Position numbers and translations under genes: made by a program. A stretch of 64,000 bases of DNA, taken from NCBI RefSeq assembly GCF_039634785.1, contig NZ_JBBIAB010000002.1, positions 248,001 to 312,000 of the forward strand. Reading direction: 5' to 3'. The notes under the pieces are model-generated. The model worked only from the letters and a program-made list of their open reading frames with translations. It was not told the origin of the DNA and searched no databases. The stretch comes from Tistrella mobilis (GTDB lineage: Bacteria > Pseudomonadota > Alphaproteobacteria > Tistrellales > Tistrellaceae). Below are positions 7,932 through 16,627 of the stretch, piece after piece; position 1 is the stretch's first letter; the number at the start of each line of letters is the position of its first letter.

Positions 7932-10373
7932 ATGGACAGCCAGCGGGATGTAGACGGCCAGCGGAGCCGGGGCAGGCCTTCGAAAGCCGGAGCGGCGGGC
8001 GTGGTGTGCCCGATCGTGCTGGGGGTGTGGGCGGCGACGGCGATGATGGCCGGCAGCGCGATGACGGGGACGGCCCAGGCCCAGGCGCTGGCCGACCCGG
8101 CAGCGGCACGACCCCTGAGCTTCCCCGCCCGGCCACTGGCCGAGGCGCTTGCCGATCTGGGCGCCCAGACCGGGCTGGACGTGGTCTATCCGACCGATCT
8201 GGTTACGGGGCGGACTTCGGCGGCCGTTCAGGGGGTGATGTCCCCGGCCGAGGCGCTGCAGCGCATGCTGGCCGGAACCGGGCTGGAAGCGGCGGCGGTG
8301 GCCGGTGGCGGGATCACGCTCCGCCAGGTGAGCGGCACGGTGCCCGCCGCCGCGGTGACGCTGGACGCGCTGACCGTGACCGCCCAGAAGCGGGAGCAGA
8401 CACCCGACGAGGTGCCCTTCGCCATGACCGTACTGCCGCGGGTGGAGCTGGAAGAGGCCGGCATCGGCACGGTGGGTGACCTGTCGCGGGCGGTCCCCAG
8501 CGTCGAGATCGCCGACAACCTTCAGTCGCGGCGCTACAGCACCTTCACCATCCGGGGCCTGGGCGATCGCACCTTCAACCCCGATTCCGCCTCGGTCGGC
8601 GTCTATGTCGACGAGGTGTTCCGGCCGGTGACCGCGGCCGAGATGGACCTTCTGGATGTCGAGCAGGTCGAGGTGCTGAAAGGCCCGCAGGGCACGCTTT
8701 ACGGCCGCAATTCGATCGGCGGCGCGATCAACGTCACCACCCGCAACCCGTCGATGACCGGGACGGAAGCCGAGCTGGAACTGGGTGTCGGCGACTATGC
8801 CGCAAAGGAGGCGCGGCTCTATCTGGGGGCGCCGCTGGTCAGGGACAGGCTGGCCGGCAGCGTCACCGTGGCCCTGCGCGATCGTGACGGCTATGTCGAC
8901 AACACCGCACCCGGCAAGGGTGAGCTTGATCCGCTGCGCAGCGAAGCGGTGCGCCTGAAGCTGGTCGCTACCCCCAATGACCGGCTGCGGCTGGAACCGG
9001 TGATCGCCTATACCAACGAGACCGGCGGCTCTCCCTTGCCGCTGCTGTCGACGGGCCTGCCCGGCAAGCGCAAGATCTATGACGAGGGTGATTTCCGCTC
9101 GGTGCGGGAGCGGACCGATCTGTCGCTCCGGGCATCCTGGCAGGCGAGCGACGATCTGGAGCTGACCTCGATCACCGCCTTCGCACAGACCCGCGATGTG
9201 CTGGAAACCTCCAACGCCACGGCCGGTTTCGGCCGTCTGCCGGGGTCTTATGGCGACGAGGCGGAGCGGACGAAGGAAATCTCGCAGGAAATCCGTCTCT
9301 CGACCCCGGATGACGGACGGCGGGTCTACTGGACGCTGGGCGGCACCTGGTACCGGACCAGCTATGACAACCGGTACGACTATTACGATGTCTTCGACAC
9401 CTATACCAGCCAGACGATCACCACGGCCGATTACGACATCGAAGGCTACGCCGCCTTCGCCGATGTCGCCTGGCGGGCGACCGACCGGCTGACCTTCACC
9501 CTCGGCGGGCGCTACACCCACGAGGAGAAGGAGCTGACCCTGGACGATTACGGCAGTTATTTCGGCCTGGAAGGCCGGGCGATCGAGCATCAGCAGGGCA
9601 GTTTCGTCGCTTTCAGCCCGGCAATCTCGGCCCGCTATGCCGTCACGCCCGACATCACCGCCTATGCCCGTATCGCCCATGGCTTCAAGCCGGGTGGTTT
9701 TGTGGTCTACGGGCTGGGCGACCCGATCGCCGGCACGAAGAACACCGGTTTCGCGTCCGAAACCGCAGTGACCTACGAGATCGGCATGAAGAGCCATCTG
9801 TTCGATCAGCGGCTGGATCTGGACGTGGCGCTCTATCACAGCGACGTCACCGACCAGCAGTACCAGACCTTTGACGGCGCCACCCTGCAATTCCTCTACG
9901 ACAATGCCGATGTCCGGATCTGGGGGGCGGAGGTCCAGGCCCGCGCCTGGATCACCGACCGTTTCGACGTCTCGGCGGCGCTGGGGCTGATCGATGCCGA
10001 GTATACCGCCGAGGAGGTGTCGGGCATCCGGGCCAGGGGCAAGAAGGTCCAGCAGGTGCCGGATTACGACCTGAACCTGGCGGCGCGCTATGTCCAGCCG
10101 CTGGAGGACGGGATGGATCTGGTCGGCCGGGCGGAATGGGCCCTGACCGGGCGGAGCTATTTCGACGTCGGCAACACCATCTCTCAGTCGCCCTATTCGG
10201 TGGTCAATCTGCGCCTGGGGCTCGAAACGCCGCGCTGGGATCTGGCGGCTTATGTCCGCAATGTCTTCGACGAGGATTACGCCCAGTGGGGCTATGTCGA
10301 GGCATCCCCCCGCGCCGCCTGGTATATGGGCCCGCCCCGGACCTTCGGTGTCCGCGGCCGGCTGAAGTTCTGA
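7932..10373 (+). CDS. TonB-dependent outer-membrane receptor with N-terminal STN domain
   Basis: 813 residues. The start ATG 7932 gives a signal peptide ending around AQAQA. A secretin/TonB short N-terminal (STN) domain follows at about residues 60-115 (RPLAEALADLGAQTGLDVVY), then a TonB-box-like DALTVTAQKR near 142. The plug carries STFTIRGLGDR and KGPQGTLYGRNSIGGAINV. The rest is a beta-barrel ending in a terminal Phe (RGRLKF), as outer-membrane proteins do. It would import a ferric siderophore or similar chelate using TonB energy. Two ABC half-transporters follow within 9 bases, which completes an uptake route. STN receptors commonly signal to an anti-sigma/ECF sigma pair, but none lies in this window. 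Confidence 0.92.
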   Translation: MDSQRDVDGQRSRGRPSKAGAAGVVCPIVLGVWAATAMMAGSAMTGTAQAQALADPAAARPLSFPARPLAEALADLGAQTGLDVVYPTDLVTGRTSAAVQGVMSPAEALQRMLAGTGLEAAAVAGGGITLRQVSGTVPAAAVTLDALTVTAQKREQTPDEVPFAMTVLPRVELEEAGIGTVGDLSRAVPSVEIADNLQSRRYSTFTIRGLGDRTFNPDSASVGVYVDEVFRPVTAAEMDLLDVEQVEVLKGPQGTLYGRNSIGGAINVTTRNPSMTGTEAELELGVGDYAAKEARLYLGAPLVRDRLAGSVTVALRDRDGYVDNTAPGKGELDPLRSEAVRLKLVATPNDRLRLEPVIAYTNETGGSPLPLLSTGLPGKRKIYDEGDFRSVRERTDLSLRASWQASDDLELTSITAFAQTRDVLETSNATAGFGRLPGSYGDEAERTKEISQEIRLSTPDDGRRVYWTLGGTWYRTSYDNRYDYYDVFDTYTSQTITTADYDIEGYAAFADVAWRATDRLTFTLGGRYTHEEKELTLDDYGSYFGLEGRAIEHQQGSFVAFSPAISARYAVTPDITAYARIAHGFKPGGFVVYGLGDPIAGTKNTGFASETAVTYEIGMKSHLFDQRLDLDVALYHSDVTDQQYQTFDGATLQFLYDNADVRIWGAEVQARAWITDRFDVSAALGLIDAEYTAEEVSGIRARGKKVQQVPDYDLNLAARYVQPLEDGMDLVGRAEWALTGRSYFDVGNTISQSPYSVVNLRLGLETPRWDLAAYVRNVFDEDYAQWGYVEASPRAAWYMGPPRTFGVRGRLKF

Positions 10374-10382
10374 GGCAGACCA

Positions 10383-12176
10383 ATGGGCGCGGTGCAAAGC
10401 GCGGTCCGGCTTCTGCGCCGCCTGCTGGCTTTTGCAGGCGGGCGGCGCTACCGGTTGTGGCTGGCGGTGGCGCTGGCGGCGCTGGCGGCGATCACCGGCC
10501 TGGCGCCGGCGGTCGCGGTCGGCCGGGCGGTGGCGATTGCGGCCGATCCCGCCGCCATGGATGCGGTCGGGCTGGCCGGTCCGGTCCTGCTGCTGGTGCT
10601 GGCCATGCCGATGCGCTGGATCCTGATGCTGGCGGCAAGCGGGCTGTCGCATGCCGTCGCCTATGACGTGATCCACGGCTTCCGTCTGGCGGTGGTCGAG
10701 GCGCTGGGCCGGCTGCCGCTCGCCCGCGTGGGGGCCGAGGGATCGGGCGCGCTGCGCAAGGCGCTGCACGAGGATCTGGATCGGATCGAGCTGGTGGTCG
10801 GCCATCAGACGGTGGATGCGGCGGGCGCCATTGCCGCCCCCCTCGCCGCGGTGGCGCTGATCGCCTGGATCGACCCGATGATGGCGCTGGCCGCGGTGGT
10901 CACCCTGCCGGCGGCCTTCTGGTTCCAGAAGGCGATGTGGCGCGGCATCGACGATGTGGTGCTGCGCTATGTGATGGCGGCCGGGGCCATGAACGGCGCG
11001 ATGGTCGAACATATCCGGGGCATGGCGGTGGTGAAATCGGTTGCCGGCCGCGGCGGCACGGTTGGCGATCTGGCCGCGAGAGTCCGGGCCTATGGCGAGG
11101 CGATGACCGCCATGGGGGCGGCGATCACCGGCCGCTGGACCGGGTTCCGCGTGGCGCTGGGCGCAGGTCTTGCGGTGATGCTGCCGGTGGCGCTGTGGCG
11201 CCATGCGGGCGGTGCGATCACCCTGCCCGAGATGGTGCTGGTGCTGATGGCCGGGATCGGCGTCGCCCAGCCGCTGCTGGCGCTGACCACGCTCGCATCC
11301 CTGCTCAAGCTGCTGGAGGCGGGGCTGGCGGCGCCGCTGGCCCTGATCGACACCCCCGTGACACCCGGGCGCCCCGATGTGCCTGCGGGGTTGGAGCCCT
11401 GTCTTCGCTACGAGGCGGTGGGGCTGGACCGCGACGGGCGGACGGTGCTCGACGATGTCGGCGTCGAGGTGCCGGCCGGGCATTTCGTCGCCCTGGTCGG
11501 CCCGAGCGGGGCCGGCAAGACCACGCTTGCCGAGATGGCCGCGCGCTTCGCCGACCCCGATCGCGGCCGCGTGACCATCGGCGGTGTCGATCTGGCCGGG
11601 CTGGAGCCCGAGGCGGTGGGACGGCTGGTGTCGATCCTGACCCAGGAGGTGCAGCTGCTGAACGACAGTGTCGCCGGCAATCTGCGCCTGGCCCGCCCGG
11701 ATGCGACGCCGGCCGGGATGGCCGCCGCTGCGCGCGCGGCCGGCATCCACGAGGTGATCATGCGCCTGCCCCGGGGCTATGACACGCCGCTTGGTGAACG
11801 CGGCCAGCGGCTGTCGGGCGGAGAGCGCCAGCGCCTGGCGCTGGCCCGGGCGTTGCTCCGCGATGCGCCGGTGCTGGTGCTGGACGAGGCGACGGCCCAT
11901 GCCGACCCCGAGACCGAGGCCGCGATCCTGGCGGCGCTTCGCCGCCTGCGCGGTCGGACCACCATCCTGGCGGTCGCCCATCGCCTGGCGACCATTGCCG
12001 ATGCCGACCGGATCGTGGTGCTGGCGGGTGGCCGGGTGGTCGATCAGGGCCGCCATGACGAATTGCTGGCGCGCTGCCCGCTTTATGCCGGGATGTGGCG
12101 GACCGAGACGGCGGCACGTGGCTGGCGGCTGCGGGCGGCCCCCGATGGAACCGGGGATGGAGAGCACCGGCCATGA
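10383..12176 (+). CDS. ABC half-transporter (TM-ATPase fusion), YbtP/IrtA-like
   Basis: 597 residues with six predicted membrane helices in the first 310 residues, then a nucleotide-binding domain. The Walker A is GPSGAGKTT, the signature is LSGGERQRLALARALL and the Walker B is VLVLDEATAHAD. It starts 9 bases after the TonB receptor and overlaps the next ABC gene by ATGA, so the two half-transporters are probably made together as a heterodimer. In yersiniabactin (YbtP/YbtQ) and mycobactin (IrtA/IrtB) systems such exporter-fold pairs carry the ferric siderophore inward across the inner membrane. The neighbouring receptor and NRPS locus favour that role, but export cannot be excluded. A 1528-residue frame on the other strand is a shadow. 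Confidence 0.85.
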   Translation: MGAVQSAVRLLRRLLAFAGGRRYRLWLAVALAALAAITGLAPAVAVGRAVAIAADPAAMDAVGLAGPVLLLVLAMPMRWILMLAASGLSHAVAYDVIHGFRLAVVEALGRLPLARVGAEGSGALRKALHEDLDRIELVVGHQTVDAAGAIAAPLAAVALIAWIDPMMALAAVVTLPAAFWFQKAMWRGIDDVVLRYVMAAGAMNGAMVEHIRGMAVVKSVAGRGGTVGDLAARVRAYGEAMTAMGAAITGRWTGFRVALGAGLAVMLPVALWRHAGGAITLPEMVLVLMAGIGVAQPLLALTTLASLLKLLEAGLAAPLALIDTPVTPGRPDVPAGLEPCLRYEAVGLDRDGRTVLDDVGVEVPAGHFVALVGPSGAGKTTLAEMAARFADPDRGRVTIGGVDLAGLEPEAVGRLVSILTQEVQLLNDSVAGNLRLARPDATPAGMAAAARAAGIHEVIMRLPRGYDTPLGERGQRLSGGERQRLALARALLRDAPVLVLDEATAHADPETEAAILAALRRLRGRTTILAVAHRLATIADADRIVVLAGGRVVDQGRHDELLARCPLYAGMWRTETAARGWRLRAAPDGTGDGEHRP

Positions 12177-13978
12177 TGTTTGCAGCCGTGAAACTGGTGC
12201 TGGATGAGGCCCCGGCGGCGGAGCGGCGGCGGCTCTGGCGCGGCATCGCCTGGACGGTGGCCGAGGGGCTGGCCGCGGCGGTGCCCTTCCTGGTGCTGTA
12301 CCGGGCGGTCGCCGATGCGGTGACCGGCCCCCTCGACGGATTGCGGATCCTGTGGGTTGCGGGGCTGATGGTGGCGGCGCTGGCGGTGCAGTGGTTCTGC
12401 GGCGTGCGCGCCGGCCACGAGGTTCACGGCGCGGTCTATGCGATGACCGCCGGGCTGCGCCTGCGGCTGATCGCCCATCTGGACCGGCTGCCGCTTGGCC
12501 TGTTCGTAACCCGGCGGGTGGGTGATCTGGCCGATGCCGCCACCGACAAGGTCCAGCTGCTGGAACAGATGCTGACCCAGGCGCTGGGGCAGCTGGTGGC
12601 GATGATCGCGGTACCGGCCGTGGTGCTGGCTCTGGTATTGGCGATCGATCCGCTCTCGGCCCTGATACTGGCTCTGGGGCCGCCGGCCGGCCTGCTCGCC
12701 AGCCGCTGGCTGGAGAGGGCCTTCACCGGCGGCGCCGCGCGGCGTCTGGCCCTGGCGGCGGAGGCCGGCGCCCTTTTGGTGGAACATGTCCAGGCGCTGA
12801 AGGCGATCCGGATCTTCGCCGCCGGCCGGGCCCGGGAAGGCCGGGTCGCGGCCGCCTTCGGCCGGCTGCGCGACCTGTCGATCGGGGTCGAGATGCGCGC
12901 CGGCATCGCCCTTGGTCTGTTCGCGGTGATGACGGAGCTTGCCTTCGTCGTGCTGGTGGCGGTGGATCTGGAACGCGCGCTGTCGGGCGGCCTCGGTCTT
13001 GCCGGTTTTGCAACCCTGATGATCCTGGCGATGCGCTGGTACGATGCCCTGACCCGGGCCGCCGTCCACCGCGTGCAGATGCTCTATATGGGCCGGGGGG
13101 CGGAGAGGGTGCGGGATCTGCTGGCGCTGGCGCCCATGCCGGTTCTGTCGGGGCCCGACAGGTCGACGCCCGGGACATCTCCGCCTGCGCCTGACCTTGA
13201 CCCCGACATCCGGTTCGAGGGGGTGAGCTTCGGTTATGACGGCCCCCGGGGGCCGATGGTGCTGGAAGACATCTCGCTCAGCGTGCCGGCCGGCGGTTTC
13301 GTGGCCCTGGTCGGCCCGTCCGGCGCCGGCAAGTCGACACTGGTCGAGCTGATCGCCCGCTTCCACGATGTCACCGCCGGCCGGATTCTGCTGGGCGGTG
13401 TCGACATCCGCTGCCTGCCGCCCGAAGCCCTGGCGGCGCGGATCTCGATGGTGTTTCAGGATGTCTGGCTGTTCGATCTCAGCATCCGCGACAATATTCG
13501 CCTGGGCCGTCCCGATGCGTCGGATGCCGATGTGGAGGCCGCCGCCCGCGCGGCGGCGGCCCATGACTTCATCCTGACCCTGCCCGAAGGCTATGACACC
13601 CGGGCGGGCGAGGGTGGCCAGCGGCTGTCGGGCGGAGAACGCCAGAGGATCTCGATCGCCCGCGCCCTGCTGGCCGACGCCCCTGTCCTGCTGCTCGACG
13701 AGGCCACCGCGGCGCTGGATGCCGCCAATGCCGCCGCGGTCCAGGCGGGGCTGGACCAGCTGGTCCGGGACCGCACGCTGGTGGTGATCGCCCACAACCT
13801 GGCCAGCGTCACCGCCGCCGACCAGATCGTGGTCCTGGACGGCGGCCGGATCGTGGAACGCGGCCGCCATGACGCGCTTCTGGCCCTCGGCGGCCGCTAT
13901 GCGGCACTCTGGCGGGCAGAGCGCGCGGCGGAGGATCAGCCGGCCGCGGCGTCTGCGGTGAGCGGCCCCGGATCGTAG
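12173..13978 (+). CDS. ABC half-transporter (TM-ATPase fusion), YbtQ/IrtB-like
   Basis: 601 residues with a six-helix membrane domain and an intact ATPase domain (Walker A GPSGAGKST, signature LSGGERQRISIARALL, Walker B LLLDEATAALD). The start ATG 12173 overlaps the upstream stop. ATG 12176 is an alternative one codon later. It is the likely partner of the preceding half-transporter. The last 43 bases overlap the end of the convergent maleate-isomerase-like gene on the minus strand, which is unusual but consistent with the tight packing of the locus. There is no separate periplasmic binding protein, as expected for YbtPQ-type importers. Confidence 0.85.
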   Translation: MMFAAVKLVLDEAPAAERRRLWRGIAWTVAEGLAAAVPFLVLYRAVADAVTGPLDGLRILWVAGLMVAALAVQWFCGVRAGHEVHGAVYAMTAGLRLRLIAHLDRLPLGLFVTRRVGDLADAATDKVQLLEQMLTQALGQLVAMIAVPAVVLALVLAIDPLSALILALGPPAGLLASRWLERAFTGGAARRLALAAEAGALLVEHVQALKAIRIFAAGRAREGRVAAAFGRLRDLSIGVEMRAGIALGLFAVMTELAFVVLVAVDLERALSGGLGLAGFATLMILAMRWYDALTRAAVHRVQMLYMGRGAERVRDLLALAPMPVLSGPDRSTPGTSPPAPDLDPDIRFEGVSFGYDGPRGPMVLEDISLSVPAGGFVALVGPSGAGKSTLVELIARFHDVTAGRILLGGVDIRCLPPEALAARISMVFQDVWLFDLSIRDNIRLGRPDASDADVEAAARAAAAHDFILTLPEGYDTRAGEGGQRLSGGERQRISIARALLADAPVLLLDEATAALDAANAAAVQAGLDQLVRDRTLVVIAHNLASVTAADQIVVLDGGRIVERGRHDALLALGGRYAALWRAERAAEDQPAAASAVSGPGS

Positions 13979-14688
13979 CCGAGCCGGCGCAGCATGCTGC
14001 GCGCGGTGCATTCGGCGGTGGAGGTGACCGGCTTGCCGAGCGTCCGGCCCGCCGCCTGCAGCACGTCGAAACTGGGCATCTGGACGCAGGCCGACATCAC
14101 CACGCAATCGGCCCCCGCGGTATCCAGGTCGCCCAGGGCGGCAAGCAGCCGGTCGCCGGGGATGCGGCCGACCTCCTGATTGTCGGTCACGCCGAAATTG
14201 CGGTAGTCCACCACCTCGATGCCTTCGGCCGCGACATAATCGGCGACGATGCGGGCCAGGCCGTCGGCATAGGGCATCAGCAGCGACACCCGCCGGTGGC
14301 CCATCCGGGTGAGTTCGTCGCACAGCGCGCCGGCCGAGGTCACCACCGGAAAGGGGCGCCCGCCTTCGGCGGCGATGGCGCCGAGGGCGGCTTCGGAGCG
14401 GCGGTGATAGCCCGGACCCATCGCCATGATCGCGACCAGGCAGGCATAGCCGGCGACATCGATCGGCGCATCCGAGAGTTCGGCGGCACAGCGGCGGCTG
14501 TCGGCATCCATCGCCGCCAGCTCGTCCATGGTCACGTGTTTCATGCGCATGCGCGAGGCGTGGAAGGTGAAGCGCAGATCGTCGCGCGCCGCCGACCAGC
14601 GGTTCAGGAAGGCGGGGATCTCGGTTTCCATGGTGGTGTTGGAACTGGGCACGATCTGCCCGATCCGGTGGATCCTGGGGGTGGTCAT
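13936..14688 (-). CDS. Maleate cis-trans isomerase / Asp-Glu racemase superfamily enzyme
   Basis: 250 residues. The family signature begins RIGQIVPSSNTTMETEIPA, and two candidate catalytic cysteines sit at C83 (GYACLVAIM) and C201 (SACVQMPS). This is the layout of maleate isomerase and arylmalonate decarboxylase relatives, which use a Cys pair or a single Cys on a planar enediolate. Maleate isomerase converts maleate to fumarate, for instance in nicotinate or some gentisate-type pathways. It lies next to an aryl-CoA cassette, so a late step in ring-carbon disposal is plausible but not proven. It is transcribed divergently from the TetR gene at 14837. Its 3' end overlaps the last ABC gene by 43 bases. 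Confidence 0.8.
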   Translation of the reverse strand: MTTPRIHRIGQIVPSSNTTMETEIPAFLNRWSAARDDLRFTFHASRMRMKHVTMDELAAMDADSRRCAAELSDAPIDVAGYACLVAIMAMGPGYHRRSEAALGAIAAEGGRPFPVVTSAGALCDELTRMGHRRVSLLMPYADGLARIVADYVAAEGIEVVDYRNFGVTDNQEVGRIPGDRLLAALGDLDTAGADCVVMSACVQMPSFDVLQAAGRTLGKPVTSTAECTARSMLRRLGYDPGPLTADAAAG

Positions 14689-14836
14689 CGGTCATCCTTC
14701 GCAGGCTTTGGGGGGCAGGTCGTCAGACGCTGCCGCAGGGTTTCTGACGCAGGCGCAGGAAAGGCGATGCGTGTGTGCGCTGCGGCGTGATAGGAAAAGG
14801 ACAGTCATCGAGGATCGACGAAGGAGAGGCAGGCGC
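14689..14836. promoter_or_regulatory. Divergent promoter region with inverted repeat (candidate TetR operator)
   Basis: The 148-base gap separates two divergent genes. CGTCAGA (14721-14727) and TCTGACG (14743-14749) form a perfect 7-base inverted repeat with 15 bases between. A TetR regulator is encoded at once on the right, and such regulators often bind repeats like this in their own divergent promoter. A Shine-Dalgarno AAGGAGAGG (14821-14829) precedes the TetR start. No convincing -35/-10 pair was found. Confidence 0.3.
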
Positions 14837-15595
14837 ATGGCCAGGACGGCGAAGGCCGCGACGAACGGAACGCCCGAGGCGCCGGAGACGCAGACCACCG
14901 ATGCCCCGCGCGACATGCGCAAGGCGCTGGTCGAGAAGCAGATCATGGAGCAGGCCTGCATCCTGTTCGCCCGCAAGGGCTTCGACGGCACCACGCTGAC
15001 CGATGTCGCCGATGCCGTCGGCCTGACCCGTGCGGCGGTCTATTACTATTTCCGCAACAAGGAAGCGCTGCTGGAGGCGATCGTGGTCGAGGCGACCGCG
15101 GCGCCGCTGGCGGAAAGCGCCGCCTGGCGCGAGACGGCGCCCGAGGACCCGGTCGAGCGGCTGCGCAGCTTCGTCGAGATGCGGGTGCGGGGCGTGCTCA
15201 CCCGTCAGCTCAAGATGCGGATGATCGAAGTGACCGAGGCCGTGCTGCCGCCCGATATGGCCGCGCGCCATATCGAGGCGAAGCGCCGGGTGCTGGCGGA
15301 ATACCGCGCCATCCTGCGCGAGGGCATGGAGGCGGGGGCGTTCCGGGCCCAGGACGAACGCGTGGCCGCACTCGCGATCATCGGCATGGTGAACTGGACG
15401 GTGAACTGGTTCGCCCCCGGCCGTGGTGCCGATCTCGCCGCCGTGGCGCGGCAGATCGCCGACATGGCGGTCCAATCGGTGATCTCGGCGCGCAGCGACC
15501 GCAACCGGCTGTCGGACCCGAAGGCCGCGCTGGCGGCGCTGCGCGACGATGTCGAACAGCTGGCTTTGCTGCTGGCGGCCGATCGCAAGGGCTGA
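14837..15595 (+). CDS. TetR/AcrR-family transcriptional regulator (paralogue of the one at 21402)
   Basis: 252 residues. The start ATG 14837 has AAGGAGAGG upstream. Longer frames from 14528 lack support. The helix-turn-helix is at about residues 40-80, with the TetR signature FARKGFDGTTLTDVADAVGL and then YYYFRNKEALLEAIV. The C-terminal ligand domain has no obvious family. The second TetR in the window shares the string ARKGFDG-T-LTD-ADAVGL and the same tail layout (both have an SDR motif before a final helical segment), so the two are probably duplicates. It probably controls the divergent maleate-isomerase gene and perhaps the convergent aryl-acid operon. Confidence 0.85.
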   Translation: MARTAKAATNGTPEAPETQTTDAPRDMRKALVEKQIMEQACILFARKGFDGTTLTDVADAVGLTRAAVYYYFRNKEALLEAIVVEATAAPLAESAAWRETAPEDPVERLRSFVEMRVRGVLTRQLKMRMIEVTEAVLPPDMAARHIEAKRRVLAEYRAILREGMEAGAFRAQDERVAALAIIGMVNWTVNWFAPGRGADLAAVARQIADMAVQSVISARSDRNRLSDPKAALAALRDDVEQLALLLAADRKG

Positions 15596-15638
15596 TCCGC
15601 GGGTTCTTTCTGGATCGCTCCCCCCGGTTCGGTCTCCT

Positions 15639-15899
15639 TCAGGCCGGCTGGTTGGTGCCGATCACCGTAACGGTGTCGCGGCCCCATTCGGCCACTTCGC
15701 CGTCCAGGCCGCCGGTGAACATCCCGTACCAGAGCGCGGGCTTCATCCCCAATGCCTTGCGTTCGAACGTCATCGGACCATCGGTTTCGATCATCCAGTA
15801 GCCCTTGCGGGGCTCGGAGATGCGATAGCCGTCACGGCCGCGCGACACGTCGACCAGCGGCCTGAATTCAGGCACATCCACAACATAAAGACGGGGCAT
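15639..15899 (-). CDS. Small hypothetical protein, last gene of the aryl-acid operon
   Basis: 86 residues beginning MPRLYVVDVPEFRPL. ATG 15899 overlaps the stop of the VOC gene as ATGA, which fixes the start. A longer frame to 15947 would add 16 unlikely residues. No signal peptide or membrane segment is visible. The middle is polar, with the motif GYWMIETDGPMTFERK. I do not recognise the family. The tight coupling to the VOC enzyme gene suggests it works with that protein. Confidence 0.6.
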   Translation of the reverse strand: MPRLYVVDVPEFRPLVDVSRGRDGYRISEPRKGYWMIETDGPMTFERKALGMKPALWYGMFTGGLDGEVAEWGRDTVTVIGTNQPA

Positions 15900-16603
15900 C
15901 ACGCTTCCTCCAGCCAGGCGTCGACCAGGGCGGCCTTGCGCCGCCACACGGCATCGATATCGGTCATCCGCGTGCCCGAGGCGCGGGCAGCGTCCTCAAG
16001 CTCGATGGCGGCACGCAATGTCAGCTCGGCGTCCTCGGCATCGATCCGTTCGATCGCGCGCAGACGCAGCGTCACCTCCAGCGGATAACCGTTGGGGTCG
16101 AGGAAATAGATCGATTCGATACCTTCATGCCGGGTGTAGGGCGAAACGATGATGCCCCGGGCCTCCAGCGTGTCCTTCCAGCGCTCCAGCTCCTCACGGC
16201 TTTCCACCCCCCATGCGGTGTGGGTGGCCGCATAGAAATAGTGGTCTTCGGACATGTACTTCTCGGGCCGGTCGGTCCCGATATAGTAGAAGAAGGCGAT
16301 GGTCGCACCATTGCCGGCATCGAAGAAGAAGTGCAGGAAGTCGGGATGGTTCTGCTGGCCCCAGCCGCGGGCGCTGATCGTGTGGATCAGCTTCAGGCCC
16401 AGGATGTCGCGGTAGAAGGTCACCGTCTCACGCAGCTTCCAGGTCGGCCGGGCGGTGTGGTCGACGCCGTGCAGGCAGAGCTGCACCCCGTCTTCCGCGG
16501 CAGGCTTCAGCACCTGCACATCCGGATCCTGGGTGCGGTAGGCGCGATTGGTGGAGAAGGCGGTATCCTGGCGGGCCTTCTGATGGATGGTGTCTGCGGT
16601 CAT
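15899..16603 (-). CDS. VOC-superfamily (glyoxalase/extradiol dioxygenase-like) protein
   Basis: 234 residues. A vicinal-oxygen-chelate fold is indicated by LCLHGVDHTA at the start of the first module and DPNGYPLEVTLRL at the end of the second. The His and Glu in these motifs sit where the family binds its metal ion. The start has a strong GAGGAGGAG Shine-Dalgarno. Members include ring-cleaving dioxygenases, isomerases and lyases, and the sequence alone does not choose between them. In an operon with an aryl-acid ligase, hydroxylase and thioesterase, a ring-cleavage or isomerase step on the hydroxylated product is the natural reading. Confidence 0.7.
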   Translation of the reverse strand: MTADTIHQKARQDTAFSTNRAYRTQDPDVQVLKPAAEDGVQLCLHGVDHTARPTWKLRETVTFYRDILGLKLIHTISARGWGQQNHPDFLHFFFDAGNGATIAFFYYIGTDRPEKYMSEDHYFYAATHTAWGVESREELERWKDTLEARGIIVSPYTRHEGIESIYFLDPNGYPLEVTLRLRAIERIDAEDAELTLRAAIELEDAARASGTRMTDIDAVWRRKAALVDAWLEEA

Positions 16604-16627
16604 CTGAACGCTCCTCCTCGAGGTGGA

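Noticed and set aside
7581-12167. A 1528-codon open frame on the minus strand opposite the receptor and ABC genes
   Set aside because: The plus strand carries clear receptor and ABC motifs throughout. The minus product is low-complexity, His/Arg/Gly-rich and matches nothing. High GC removes stop codons and makes such frames common here.
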